A stretch of 64,000 nucleotides of DNA, from contig JBANSL010000008.1 of NCBI GenBank assembly GCA_037127255.1, forward strand, positions 38,639,373-38,703,372, given 5' to 3'. The notes under the pieces were generated by a model that did not search any database, was not told where the DNA came from, and was given only the letters and a program-made list of their open reading frames with translations. This document shows positions 1-11,748 of this stretch, in pieces. Both the position numbers and the translations under genes were made by a program. This DNA comes from Persicaria tinctoria (lineage: Eukaryota > Streptophyta > Magnoliopsida > Caryophyllales > Polygonaceae). Each line of letters begins with the position of its first letter. Position 1 is the first letter of the stretch.

Positions 1-3000
1 CTCCCACGGGAAAATTGGGTTGGTCATCTAATTACCTTCAAAAATCATGTCGGATGTGAGGATTACTTGAGTATGTTAGTGGGAGTGATGACTGAAGTAG
101 CTTCGAGTTAGGAGTGAGTTGTCTCATGGAGTTACCCCTTTGATCCTCGTAATGGTCAACCATGTCTTCTTTCCACAAGAGTCTAAACACGAGTTTACCC
201 TCACCTCTCGGGAACGGCGTGAATGCCATTGTGTCCTACCGAGCGAGTCACACTAGTGTCCCACGGGAAACGGGGTGATGAGTAAGTGATTGCCCTTAGG
301 GAATTCTGTCTGATTATGATGATAGCCTCTTTTATGATTTCATGACATGATATGTTGGGGTATTTCAGCATGACTTGTCTGATATCTTACATGATTGCAA
401 TTGTGAATGAGTACATGTGCCGTATGTATGAATTTCCATGATTGTTGCTCTCCCTTGAATTAGGTCCATGATAGTGTGGTCAACCCTCTTTGAATGATTA
501 ACATATGAAATAAATTCTTGGCATGCTAAGTTAATCATATTGAACCTCGTTGACTGTGTACATGCTTAGTGAGTGTTTCTAGTACCATGTAGGACGTATG
601 CCTTCTAATCATAGGCCCTTGCATGATTGTGTGCCATCTTGTCTTGTTATATGAACATGGTTGTATTCGATGTGATAGTTACTATGCTAATATGACCTTA
701 CCATATCCTCTAGCATGATTATTAGGGTGCATCTCAACATGCTCATAATTGACTTCGCATTGTCTCAATCTGCTTATGTGTATTCCTAAAATGAGTGATG
801 AATCATACATGTGACATTTTAAAATGCCCGCTATATCGTACATAAATCATCTTGTATATGTCTATTGTCGGTTAGTGCATGAAAAGTGGATTATATGAAT
901 ATGTTATGAATGTATAGATCGCTATCCCTTGAGATAGGTACATGCTAGTGTGGAATGATGTGATGATATTCATGAGTATTATGTGTTTGTGTGTCACAAT
1001 TATAACCACATAGAATACCTTAAGGACATCGTTGTAATCCTCGGGTGGGGATTTTATCTTGGTCTCATCAACCCTAGTCCTGGTTCGTGTCTGAATCCTT
1101 AAGGAAGTCGTGTTGTCCGCCCTCGTCTCTCCCCTATCTCCTTAACTTCTAATCCTTGTGATCCCTTGATGAGCGCCAACAAGAAGGAAATAGCTGACGA
1201 CCAAGTGGCACCGGAGCGGCGCAACGGAAGTGTGACGAGTCCATAATCCATAGACCACAGGATAGATGTCGCCAAAGGTATACAAAGGACGGACACATTC
1301 GAAGATGATAGTTGTGGGCGTGAATCTCTTGGATGGCACAATAAAGGACATTCTCCATTCAAATCGTGGATTCTTCTATCTCAATTGAAATTGGCATAAT
1401 GCAATATGCCTAGAGATGACATAGTTGGATGTGTGATGACTGATATGTTGAGCTGGTAGTGAATGATTGCCTGACTAACTTGTGTCTGTGATGATGTGCC
1501 TTTATGTTTAAGTGTACTGACCTGCTAGTAAATCGGTTATGGGTTATATAGGTGGTGGTGTTTTCCTCTTGAGCTTGAGTCATGAGATTCTTCGGTGAGA
1601 CAGGTCGGAAAGTAGCAGGTAGATTGAGGTCTTCGCATTGGGTAAGTGGTTGTGTGAGATGGGGTGCAAGAAAGATGCGCCAGCAAGAGTAGAGTCGAGT
1701 GAGTTGGGATTTGTTGGAGATAGTAATCAACGAGTATAGTTGAGCTTCCAGGTAGGCCTTAGGTGAAGAGTGGAGTCAATATGGCGAGATTCCGAATGAG
1801 AGGTCTTCGTTAGAGGTAGTGTGGGGCAATAACGTGTGCGGGTAGTGTAGTTCTAGAGATGGATGAGTGAGTCAAGAGTGGAGCGGAGAGATTCTTGAGG
1901 GCATGTGTGGATATACGAGTTAGTGTGCCAAGGGAGAGTGTCTAGATAGTCTATGAGTGGATTGTGGGCGACGTTGAGGATGATCGGCTAAGGGATGTTT
2001 GAGAATTCATAGAGTTGGGAGTAGGTTGTATGTGCGGTAATTGGGAGTGGTCTTGGTACAGGGGGAAGTTGAGGAATCGCTAAGGAAGAATAATGTGAGG
2101 TTGCTTAGGGAATTATCAATCTTGGGTATTTGGTTGTTCATATGAGGATTGTACGTGTGATGAGTATTTGGAAATTGTTTGGATAGAATTGGTAGTGCTT
2201 CGAGAATTCATGAGTGAAGGACTTCTAGATGCGTTGTTCGAGGATTTTAGCATAGGGGAGGAATAGAAACTGATGCGAAAGTTGTTATTAAAGTATTTGA
2301 GGATGTAGAGTGAATCTTCGAGGAAAGGCTAGTAGCTAGGCATAAGTGTTGTTGAAATTCTAGTAAGACTATGGGCTTAAAGTTGAATAGAGAGATTCTG
2401 AGCATGGAATTTGGGAACTAGGCAAAAAGGAAGATATTGGGAACGCTGGGGGATGAAGGATTTTAGAAGAGTGCGAAATGACAATACTTTGGAAAACTTG
2501 GATGAGGACGATTTAGGGATTCTGCGGAAATGAGGATCGGTAAAAGAGGGCCTTGGACGGTAAGGTGTCATGGTTAAGAAGTAGGAGCTTGAGGCAATTT
2601 AGGAATATGAAGAGATGAGGAACTGGAGTAGGACGACTTGAGGATTTCGAATGATTAAGGTACAGTAAGATTTGGAACGAGGAAATTTGGGAGTATGCTG
2701 GGACGAGGATCTAGAATGGATCGGTCGAGGAATCGTGGATGTTCAGGTTTCGTGAGATTCGGAATGGGATAAGTAGGTAGAATCTGTGATTGGTCTTTGA
2801 GGATAGACGCGGGTGATGAGGAACTCGGTGATTCGTGGTTATAAGTTAGCACTAGACGGTTTTATGCGTTAGAGTTGTCGATAGTAGGCGGTTATGTGGA
2901 TTCTAGCAAGGTAGGATGCTTATGTTGGTAATGTCAATGATAAGGATGAGAGTGTCAGGTGTGAGATGTGTCGGTATGAGTTGGGTTCTTAGAGGTGGAT

Positions 3001-4388
3001 GGTTAGTGAGAATGGCTAGTGGTGCGGGAAGTGTGATCAGATTAGCAAGGTGATTTGAGATGTCTCTTTGGGAGATGATGGTGAAGCAGAGTCTTGAGAG
3101 CCTAGGAAGAGTCAGCGAGACTATTAAGAGGCGTCTAAATCGATCGTGAGAGTGGTTCAGTCGAGGACTTGGAATTTCTCTTTGAAGGTGAGAATGGGAT
3201 CGGTAGAGGACCCCTAGGACGAGGGTGTGCCTTATAGAGAGTCTTGGTAGTAGGTCGAGTTGTTCAGCTTGTCGGAATGGGGGAATTCTGCGATTAGGAA
3301 CTCCGGGAGATGGTTTAGGCGATCGAGTGAAAGGTAGGACATGAGATTGGAGTGTTGAGATAGATTGACCCTTAGATGACGTGATGGTATAGGAGCTGAG
3401 ATGCCTAGTAGTTGGTTTGGGTAATTGGCCTAGATTGCAGATAGTATGAGATTTGAGAGTTCGTATATGAGTGGGATGCTATGATAGACGATGTGATTCC
3501 CTGAGGTACTTCCATAGACAAAAGTGAACTATTAGTACTAACATAATTGCCCCCTGAACTCGATGAGATGATAGCGTGCGGAAGTATTTGTTTGCCTCTA
3601 ATGTGATGACGCTGGTAGTTAGCATGAGTATGGCGTGCTTATCTGACTAATATGACGTGTAGCTTCTGTGAGATGATGTGATAAATCCTACCATATATGA
3701 TAAGATTGCTATGTTGAACAATTGTTATGATATATGATGCATTGATTTGGAATTGCTAGGATGATAGAACTGAATTGATGAGATTTGATTATGAGTTGGA
3801 ACCTAGGGAGGAAATATGGGATTAGCCTTAGAGGTGGATGATTCCACCTCCTGAAATTTGACACTTGCTTGATTAATGTCGGGTTAAGGGATTTTAAATG
3901 GTAAAAAAAGAATAATAATAAAAATAAAAATAAAAAATAAAAAAGGAAACTAACTTGGATTTTGAGAAATCGAATGCAATCGAGAATTTCAATGATTTTG
4001 AGACTAATCCTTCCCAAACTAAATAACCCTTTTTAAAACTTTCTGACCGAGCTTGCGTTATGACGCTCACGAAGTGGATACAAGCATTTTATAGGGGTCC
4101 TTATAGACTGCTTGCTAAGACTTAGTGAAGATGTTATAATGCTTTTCGAATTATGATATAACCGAGAAGTCGGGGTAAGGATGTGGTAAGGGCCCATATC
4201 ACACTCTCGCTACGACCTATTGAGGATATTATGATCATGACTACGATACTGTGAGAATCTCATAGGGCCACTTATGACGCACTTACGGGTCAATGGAATG
4301 GTCCTTGGACTCACCTACTTCCAACTTCATCCCCTACCTTGTTTTGGTTTTAGTCTCGGGGACGAGACTTGTTTTTAGAGGTGGATGA
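1..4388 (+). mobile_element. Internal region of a decayed Ty3/gypsy chromovirus-like element
   Basis: This stretch lies 5' of a long LTR (4,389-7,694) and reads as its internal region on the + strand. Only the last part is recognisable. Around 4,280-4,375 one frame gives WSGPWTHLLPTSSPTLFWF, a stop, then SRGRDLF, which matches the usual end of chromovirus integrase (a W-rich strand, then YPxLF, then FRGRxF beyond the stop). All three frames are full of stops and no integrase core, RT or RNase H could be read. From about 1,450 to 3,500 the + strand is rich in G and poor in C. I see no host gene; the short open frames here are chance. The assignment rests on the 3' tail and the LTR, so the 5' two thirds are inferred by position. 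Confidence 0.55.
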
Positions 4389-7300
4389 TGTAAAGGCTCG
4401 GATTTTTTTTTTAATCCTAATTTTTCAGGAAAAGGAAAATCAAGTGAATTTAAAAACAGAATTTAACGAAAAACTCGCTAACTCGAATTATTGAACTCTT
4501 AAAGCGAATTCCACCCTAATTTTGACCTTTTGAACATCGATTCCGATTTTCGCCTCAAGATTTGAAAGGAATTTCTGATGTTGGTATCATTGTGATTTTG
4601 AAACGTTATTTTTAATCTTGTCGTGATAAGACCGAGAGAGCGGGTTTCGAGATTTATTTAGCGGGTATTTTGAGAATTAATGTTGAACACCACATAATTT
4701 TTGTCAACTTCCTTCTTCACATGTCTGATTTCAACAAGCTTCTCTACCTCTCCTCTTGACCGGATAGAAGCAACAACCACTCCCTCCCTCTACGGCTAAT
4801 CTTGCCCCAATTTTGCCTAAACAATCCACCTACTATCCTCCTCCCTATGCTACCCTCCCTCTCTTCTTTATTCCTTTTTATTTGGAAACCAACAAATCTC
4901 TGCAAGTTTGACCAAGGGAAACCTATTGCCTATGTTCACAAAATCAGAAATTGAAATTCCCAAATCTCCATCTCTCGAATATGAGGAACACCCCCTGGAA
5001 TCTTATCCAAACACACCTCACGGCTCACACCTCCAATCTCTCCTCTCGTCCATTTTTAATTTCAACCAAAAGCTCCCTCCTTTCACTTTCCATTTCCCCT
5101 TACTTTTTATTTTCGAGACAACCAACATCTCCTTCTCCTTCCTTGGTCACCGAGCAGCGCCACTACCTCCATTACTCCACCACCATCCTCTGTTTTTCGA
5201 GAGCTAGCGCCAACAACAACTCCCTCGACGAGCAGCGACCCAACACCCTCCTTAGCTTCCTCTGACGCCGACGAGCCAAGGGAGCAGCCCGGGGAAGCCG
5301 GAATCATCGAGCGCAGCCCCCACCGCATTCCTCTCATCCGTTTTTTGTTCCGAGCATGGTAAGGGCCTCGTTTCTACTCCCTTTTGTCCTTAAACCGAGT
5401 AAAAGATCAAGTTTTAACCCTCCTTGATACTCCCTAGGCCATCTCTAACGGGAATCCATCTCCGGCGAAGTCAAATCGAGCCGATTCGAGCATCCCGGTG
5501 AAATCTCGAAGCCCTCTTGGTGAGCTTCTTCCTTCCTCTTTCCCTTTCATGTCCGTGTGTGTGTCGTTGTCGGGTAGTCGGGTCTAGTTGTCGGATCCGA
5601 GCGCCATCACCGGCCCTCTTCTCTCCTCCTTCTGTTCTATCGAGCGTCGGTGCCCCTTTTCTCCCTGTCTTTTTCGAACAGTTGAGGCAAGGGTTGAAGG
5701 AGACTCCCGTGGGCCCCGTCATGCCACATCAGCCGCCATCAAAGCACCCGGGCCCACACATTCTTTTCTTCCTTCTAACTTCCGAATTGCAAAAGTGATG
5801 AGAGAATAGAATGGGATTTGTTGGGCCTAATTCATGGGCTTTAAGCTTTGTGACAAATTAAAGAGATTGGGCCTATTTTCTCTTATCCTCAAAATCTGAT
5901 GGGGTCTTGGTTTTTTTTGAAAATAAGAGGGTTTGAGGGCTGATTTTGGTAAGTTAAAGAAAAGAGGGGTCGGTTTCGCAAATTTCAAAGAGGTGATTTT
6001 ATTAAATAAAAAAAATGGTTGGGATTTTTAAAGGGATTTGGAAATGTTTATAAAAGTGTTTAATAAATAATAAATGGTGTTTAAAGTATTATATAATAGT
6101 ATGTGAGATTTAAAATGTAAAATATTATTTTGAGATTAAGGATATAATATTGTGGTGATTTAAAAAGATACATTATCAAACTTGAATCGAAAAAGGAATT
6201 TGACGAGCGTTTTCAAGGATCGGAAGTTCTAACTAGTTGATTCGGATTTTAAAGAGGTTTCGGGACTAACTCGGGAGTTATGTGATCGATGACTAACTAG
6301 CATGATAATATGATTGGGTGACTAATAGCATGTTTTGTGTGGACTAATGGCATGTATGAATGATTAATGGCATGAGATGTTAGGATTATGTATCGCTTGA
6401 CTTATACTTTATGAACTATAATGAACTGTTGAGATATATATACGGATGTGTTATTATGAGAATGTGAATGTGGCTAAGTGAATTGTGGAGAATGATACGG
6501 TCTCGTGAAATGTGACAATATGACGAATGGTTGAACCTGATGGAGTGACGATTACGATATGATTGTTATTCTTGTTGAATGATGTATGTTTGAGTGCGTG
6601 AATGATTAGACGTAGACTTATATATGTGTTCTGATATGCATTTAGGTGATACTTGTAACTATGATTTATGTGTGCTGGACCCTTTATTCTGCTATTCTGC
6701 AAAGTCAGGTAAGTCTCTTCGGAGCTTACTCAGATTGAATAGAGCTATTCCCTGCTTTAGGTGCATGATATACTAGGTGCTTGCATTCATGATCAGCATG
6801 CCATGTAGTACCATGCTAGGTTGCATCGACCGTTGAGCATTCTATTTCTCTATGTGTATGTAAACAGAACGGCCGTTATCTGTGAAGTAACTAGAGTCAT
6901 TGCTAGGGTTATAGGACGACCTAGTCTCATCGGGTCCCGTCCTGAGTCAATCGAGTCATGAACTTCCTTATATTATGAGATGCCTGCGGGCTTTATTGTG
7001 GAGCGGGTTGGGCATGCGTGCCGCCCGATTATGAATGAATGCATTCACGAGCTGGCCAGTCTCCGCCCTATCGGAAGGGGGTGGAGGTAGGAGAGGGATA
7101 TACCACTTGGTATTCTGTGTTAAGGCCTTATTATTATTATGCACTTGATCTTAGGAGCATGTTAGTGTGTTAATATCCCGCCATGCATCTAGAAGCATCT
7201 TTATTAGGAATAGCGTATATGTGTGCTTAGGGTTGGGATGCAGAGCTAAAGTGGGCATCGATCTGATCCCGCCCCATATCAAATTTTTTAGGTATCCGTT

Positions 7301-7694
7301 ATGCTTACTACTGTTGATGCTGATTTGAGTCCATGACTGCTGTGTCTAACATGGCGGAAAGAGAGAGTTGAGATTCCAACTTCACCAATTTAATTACGGC
7401 TCGAATTTGAATGGTTGATCACATTTTGACCCGGCTCTGTCGTGGCATCCCTTTGTATTATGCTTTACTTCCGCTATTTGTGTAACCTTTGGTTTTCCAC
7501 GCTTAGACTTATGACAGGTACAGGGGACTTCCCCGGGGATTCCAACGATCCCTTCGAATTTTGGGTATGAAATCCCACTTTAAAATGTTAGGATAGAATT
7601 TCAAACCTTCAACCTATACTCGGGGCGCAAGATCCTAACGAGGGGTTTCATCCCTCGAAACGTAACCCGAGAATCATAATCCCGGGCCGTTACA
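4389..7694 (+). mobile_element. 3' LTR (3.3 kb) of the chromovirus-like element
   Basis: The LTR starts TGTAAAGGCTCGG after a purine-rich polypurine-like tract (TTTTTAGAGGTGGATGA) and ends CCGGGCCGTTACA, so its ends form a 13-bp imperfect inverted repeat bounded by TG and CA. A 3.3-kb LTR with a TGTAACGGCCCGG-like start is typical of Tekay/Del chromoviruses. The interior is non-coding; short open frames on both strands (5,100-5,800) are GC-rich chance frames. The sequence after the LTR, ACGAG, would be the 5-bp target duplication. The 5' side of the insertion is outside the window, so this cannot be confirmed. Confidence 0.7.
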
Positions 7695-7939
7695 ACGAGT
7701 TCCGCGAAGCTAATTGCGTTGTGGACCACCTTAACTTACTAGTGTAGCTTTCTTTTATGACATTGGTTTGGTTGTATTGTTTGACCCTTTTGAAGGTGTT
7801 TTACCTTATCTGCAGAATGATGTAAGTGGTCGAGCTATCCCCCGTTTCCTGACTATATACCCTTCTATTTTATTTAATAAAAGCGCATCGAGATGCGCAG
7901 AGAGCGCCGTCTTTCCTTTCTGACCAAAAAAAAAAAAAA
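7695..7939 (+). pseudogene. LINE 3' end: RNase H tail plus poly(A)
   Basis: Starting directly after the LTR, one frame reads EFREANCVVDHLN, the conserved last strand/helix of the RNase H domain of plant L1-type LINEs (H-x-x-REAN-x-x-AD). A one-base slip moves the frame, which then stays open (SVAFFYDIGLVV... to SAVFPF, stop near 7,921). A run of 14 A at 7,926-7,939 follows immediately, the normal LINE terminus. The chromovirus therefore inserted inside the RNase H domain of an older LINE; the rest of the LINE must lie upstream of the window. Confidence 0.7.
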
Positions 7940-8151
7940 CTTTGTTTGGGTCTTTCAATTATGAAAGAGTTGGATATATGTATTTGGCTCTTTTAATGAA
8001 ATAAGTTAGAGGGTATTTGAGGCTCTGAAAGTATTGAAATCACACCCTATAGTCTTTAATGTAGGTTATGAAAAAAATCTTAAAAATAATTTATCCAATA
8101 GTATTATATTTCTTAATTTATATGTGATTTGACTACTGTTTAATAGTATTA
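7940..8151. other. AT-rich spacer
   Basis: No coding signal, RNA or repeat is recognised between the LINE poly(A) tail and the Helitron terminus. Confidence 0.5.
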
Positions 8152-8180
8152 CTAGTCATATACCCGCGTCAATGACGCGC
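8152..8180 (-). mobile_element. Helitron-like 3' terminus
   Basis: Read on the - strand this is a perfect 15-base hairpin sequence (CGCGTCATTGACGCG at 8,165-8,179), then GGTATATGA and CTAG followed by T. A short GC-rich hairpin about 9-12 bases upstream of CTRR, inserted before T, is the Helitron 3' end signature. The matching 5' TC end was not located. Confidence 0.5.
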
Positions 8181-8338
8181 AATTTAATAGTATTGTGAAT
8201 ATTAAATAATATCAAAAATTTGCAGACAAAAATACACATATTAGCGGTTAGAAAATAATAAAGTAAAGTGTATAATACGTAGTATGTAAACGGACGTTGG
8301 GATGATTTCGTAAACACCTACAAACTGCTCAGCCAAGG
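8181..8338. other. AT-rich Helitron-like body, unassigned
   Basis: No gene or recognisable repeat is seen. It presumably belongs to the element ending at 8,152. Confidence 0.3.
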
Positions 8339-8482
8339 TGTAACGGCCTGAGATTATGATTTCCGGGTTACGTTTCGAGGGATGAAGCCCCTCGTTAGGA
8401 ACTTGCTCCCCGAGTACAGGTTGAAGGTTTGAAAGCCTAATTTAATGTTTTTCAAGTGGGATTTCATACCCAAATTCGAAAG
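8339..8482 (-). repeat. Inverted fragment of the chromovirus LTR end
   Basis: Beginning TGTAACGGCCTGAG, this is the reverse complement of the last ~140 bp of the LTR ending at 7,694, with moderate divergence. It starts exactly at the LTR terminus and is truncated on its other side. Confidence 0.75.
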
Positions 8483-8499
8483 GTTTAAAAGCCTAATTT

Positions 8500-9800
8500 A
8501 ATGTTTTTTTTAAAACTACTAAAATTGTAATTTAGGCTAGGGTGATTGGTTAAAAAACCTAGGATTAATGAGAGAGCGTCACATCATCGGTAAGGCTTTT
8601 GTTTTAATAGTTAGTAATAATAGAAGTAATAGATAATAGATAGTTAGTAATAGATGTTTGTTTTTAAAACTACTAAAATTATAATTTAGGCTAAAGTGAT
8701 TGGTTAAAAAGCCTAGGATTAAGGAGAGGGCGGCACGTCATCGGTAAGACTTTTGTTTTAATAGTTAGTAATAGATGTTTTTTTAAACTACTAAAATTGT
8801 AATTTAGGCTAAGGTAATTGGTTAAAAAACCTAGGATTAAGGAGAGGGTGCCACGTCATCGGTTAGAAAATAATAAAAAAAACCTAGGATTAAGGAGAGG
8901 TGATTGGTTAAAAAACCTAGGTTTTGTGGTCCTTTGTGAAAATCATTATGCCATCCGCGAAGGATAGAAACGGGATACGTGTCCATTTCGGGGTCACCCT
9001 AAAGCCAATTGGGCTTGTTGTGTCGTTGCATTGTTGTTGAAGTTTTCTGGCAAGAATTTCTGCCCCAATAATAAACAGGTAGGGGGAGATCGGGTCACCT
9101 TATCTTAGTCCTCTATGTGGTTGGAAAGTATCCGTGGGTTCATCATTCACAAGTACAGAGAACGCAACCGTTTGGATACATTCCTTAATCCATCCAAGAA
9201 ATTTTGAAGAGAACCCAAACTTTTCCATAATTGTTAGAAGAAAACACCAGTCCACTCTGTCATAGGCTTTTTCCATAACAAGTTTTATCGCTATCCATCC
9301 TTGTTTTCCTGTTCTTGTTCTAAAATCGGTAAGGGTTTTGTTTTAATAGTTAGTAATAGATTGTTTTTTTTAACCTACTAAAATTGTAATTTAGGCTAAT
9401 GTGATTGGTTAAAAAGCCTAATATTAAGGAGAGGACGTCACATCATCTGTAAGGTTTTTGTTTTAATAGTTAGTAATAGATAATAGATAATAGATAATAG
9501 ATAATAGATAATAGATAATAGATAATAGATAATAGATAATAGATAATAGATAGTTAGTAATAGATTTTTTTTTAAACTACTAAAATTGTAATTTAGGCTA
9601 AAGTGATTGGTTAAAAAACCTAGGATTAAGGAGAGGGCACCACGTAATCGGTAAGACTTTTGTTTTAATAGTTAGTAATAGATAATAAATGGCTTTTTTA
9701 AACTACTAAAATTGTAATTTAGGCTAAGGTTGTTGGTTAACAAGCCTAGGATTAAGAAGAGGGCGCCACGTCATCGGTAAGGCTTTTGTTTTAATACTTA
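8500..9800 (+). repeat. ~120-bp repeat array, segment 1 (about 6 units)
   Basis: Each unit runs: T-run, AAACTACTAAAATTGTAATT, TAGGCTAAGGTGATTGGTTA, a short CCTAGGATTAAGGAGAGG block, CGCCACGTCATCGG, then TTTTGTTTTAATAGTTAGTA and a variable TAGATAA linker. Units begin near 8,506, 8,663, 8,787, 9,370, 9,571 and 9,697. A 7-bp microsatellite (AGATAAT) runs from about 9,478 to 9,552. The segment is interrupted by a LINE RT fragment. CpG sites in the CACGTCATC block are often decayed to CACATCATC. Confidence 0.85.
8931..9325 (-). pseudogene. LINE reverse transcriptase fragment
   Basis: The - strand reads continuously as the core of a plant LINE reverse transcriptase: GWIAIKLVMEKAYDRVDW (the MxKAYDRVxW block), then FLGWIKECI, a GDPISPYLFI block preceded by one stop, and RIPFLSFADGIMIF. 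The catalytic FADD box reads FADG here, so the second catalytic aspartate is lost. It sits inside the ~120-bp repeat array without visible target duplications or a poly(A) tail, so it was probably carried in as a fragment. It is clearly non-functional. Confidence 0.8.
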
Positions 9801-9801
9801 A

Positions 9802-9828
9802 CTAGTATGATCCCCGCGCCATGGCGCG
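9802..9828 (-). mobile_element. Helitron-like 3' terminus
   Basis: On the - strand: perfect palindrome CGCGCCATGGCGCG (9,815-9,828), then GGGATCATA and CTAG followed by T. This matches the Helitron 3' signature and adjoins repeat segment 1 directly. No Rep/helicase gene and no clear 5' TC end were seen, so the element is non-autonomous or truncated. Confidence 0.55.
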
Positions 9829-11006
9829 ATTTTTTATAAATAAAATCTTACTAATATATTAAATTAATATTATAACATAATTGTAAAAGTTCAGATAATT
9901 AAATATTTTGAATTAAACTCATGGGTTGAGAAAACGATTAAGGTAGTATATATAGATATAGATGTAGATTACTAATATTAATTTTGTATTTTCTTATTAT
10001 TAATTTTATATTTTGAATTAATCCCATTGTTTTTTTAGAGAAAAAAACTACTAAATTTATAATTTAGGCTAAGATGAATGTTTGGAATTAAGCCCAGTAG
10101 TTAGTAAAATTAAAGAAAAAAGGAAACTAAAGGAAAAAGAAGAAAAAAAATTATAATTAAAGAAAATCAAAGAAAAATGGCAAAAATAATGATTGGTCGA
10201 GACTCCTAAAATTCCTCTAAGCTTGACACATCTTCCTAAACTCTTTTAAATTAAGAGTTTATATATATATATAGTTAGTAAAATTAAAGAAAAAAGAAAA
10301 TTAAAGGAAAAAGAAGAAAAAAAATTATAATTAAAGAAAATCAAAGAAAAATGGCAAAAATAATGATTGGTCGAGACTCCTAAAATTCCTCTAAGCTTGA
10401 CACATCTTCCTAAACTCTTTTAAATTAAGAGTTTATATAGATAGTTAGTAAGATTAAATAAAAAAGAAAATTAAAGGAAAAAGAAGAAAAAAATTATAAT
10501 TAAAGAAAATCAAAGAAAAATGGCAAAAATAATGATTGGTCGAGACTCATAAAATTCCTCTAAGTTTGACACATCTTCCTAAACACTTTTAAATTAAGAG
10601 TTTATATAGATAGTTAGTAAGATTAAAAAAAGAATTAAAAGAAAAAGCAGAAAAAAGGAGAATTAAAAAAAAGGATTAAAGAGAAAAAAACAAAATTTTA
10701 ATTGGTAAAAACCCCTAAAATCTCTCTAATATTGACACCTCAGTATAAACTCTTCTAAATTAAGAGTTTATATAGATTGTTTTTTTAGAGAAAAAAACTA
10801 CTAAAATTATAATTTAGGCTAAGATGAATGTTTGGAATTAAGCCCAGTAGTTAGTAAAATTAAAGAAAAAAAGAAAATTAAAGGAAAAAGAAGAAAAAAA
10901 ATTATAATTAAAGAAAATCAAAGAAAAATGGCAAAAATAATGATTGGTCGAGACTCCTAAAATTCCTCTAAGCTTGACACATCTTCCTAAACTCTTTTAA
11001 ATTAAG

Positions 11007-11096
<90 letters not shown>

Positions 11097-11748
11097 AAAA
11101 TTAAAGAAAAAAGAAAATTAAAGGAAAAAGAAGAAAAAAAATTATAATTAAAGAAAATCAAAGAAAAATGGGAAAAATAATGATTGGTCGAGACTCCTAA
11201 AATTCCTCTAAGCCTGACACATCTTCCTAAACTCTTTTAAATTAAGAGTTTATATAGATAGTTAGTAAGATTAAATAAAAAAGAAAATTAAAGGAAAAAG
11301 AAGAAAAAAATTATAATTAAAGAAAATCAAAGAAAAATGGCAAAAATAATGATTGGTCGAGACTCCTAAAATTCCTCTAAGTTTGACACATCTTCCTAAA
11401 CACTTTTAAATTAAGAATTTATATAGATAGTTAGTAAGATTAAAAAAAGAATTAAAAGAAAAAGCAGAAAAAGGAGAATTAAAAAAAAGGATTAAAGAGA
11501 AAAAAAACAAAATTTTAATTGGTAAAAACCCCTAAAATCTCTCTAATGTTGACACCTCAGTATAAACTCTTCTAAATTAAGAGTTTATATAGATATAGAT
11601 AGTTAGTAAAATTAAAGAAAAAAAATAGAATTAAAGGAAAAAGAAGAAAAAATGAGAATTAAAGAAAAACGGGAAAATAAAAAAATTTAGTTAAAATTCC
11701 TAAAATGTCTCTAAGATTGACACATCATCCTAAACTATTCTAAATAAG
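9829..11748. repeat. AT-rich tandem array of ~175-bp units with a larger ~750-bp duplication
   Basis: A ~175-bp unit (TTAGTAAAATTAAAGAAAA ... ATGATTGGTCGAGACTCC ... TTAAGAGTTTATATA) recurs from about 10,090, 10,275, 10,442, 10,613 (diverged), 10,850, 11,091, 11,262, 11,430 (diverged) and 11,600. The block starting near 10,029 is repeated from about 10,782, so four units plus leader were duplicated together. The leader contains a derivative of the ~120-bp unit (CTACTAAAATTATAATTTAG). No coding potential is seen. Confidence 0.8.
11010..11090. repeat. (TA)n microsatellite, about 40 copies
   Basis: An uninterrupted TA run at the end of one 175-bp unit, where neighbouring units have only a few TA steps. 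Confidence 0.95.

Noticed and set aside
1099..1730. Overlapping - strand open frames of 70-106 codons
   Set aside because: No start context, no domain pattern, and three overlapping frames in the same place; they follow from the low-C composition of the + strand.
4908..5809. Several open frames of 70-100 codons on both strands inside the LTR
   Set aside because: GC-rich, low-complexity, mutually overlapping; the region is LTR by its ends and shows no protein family pattern.
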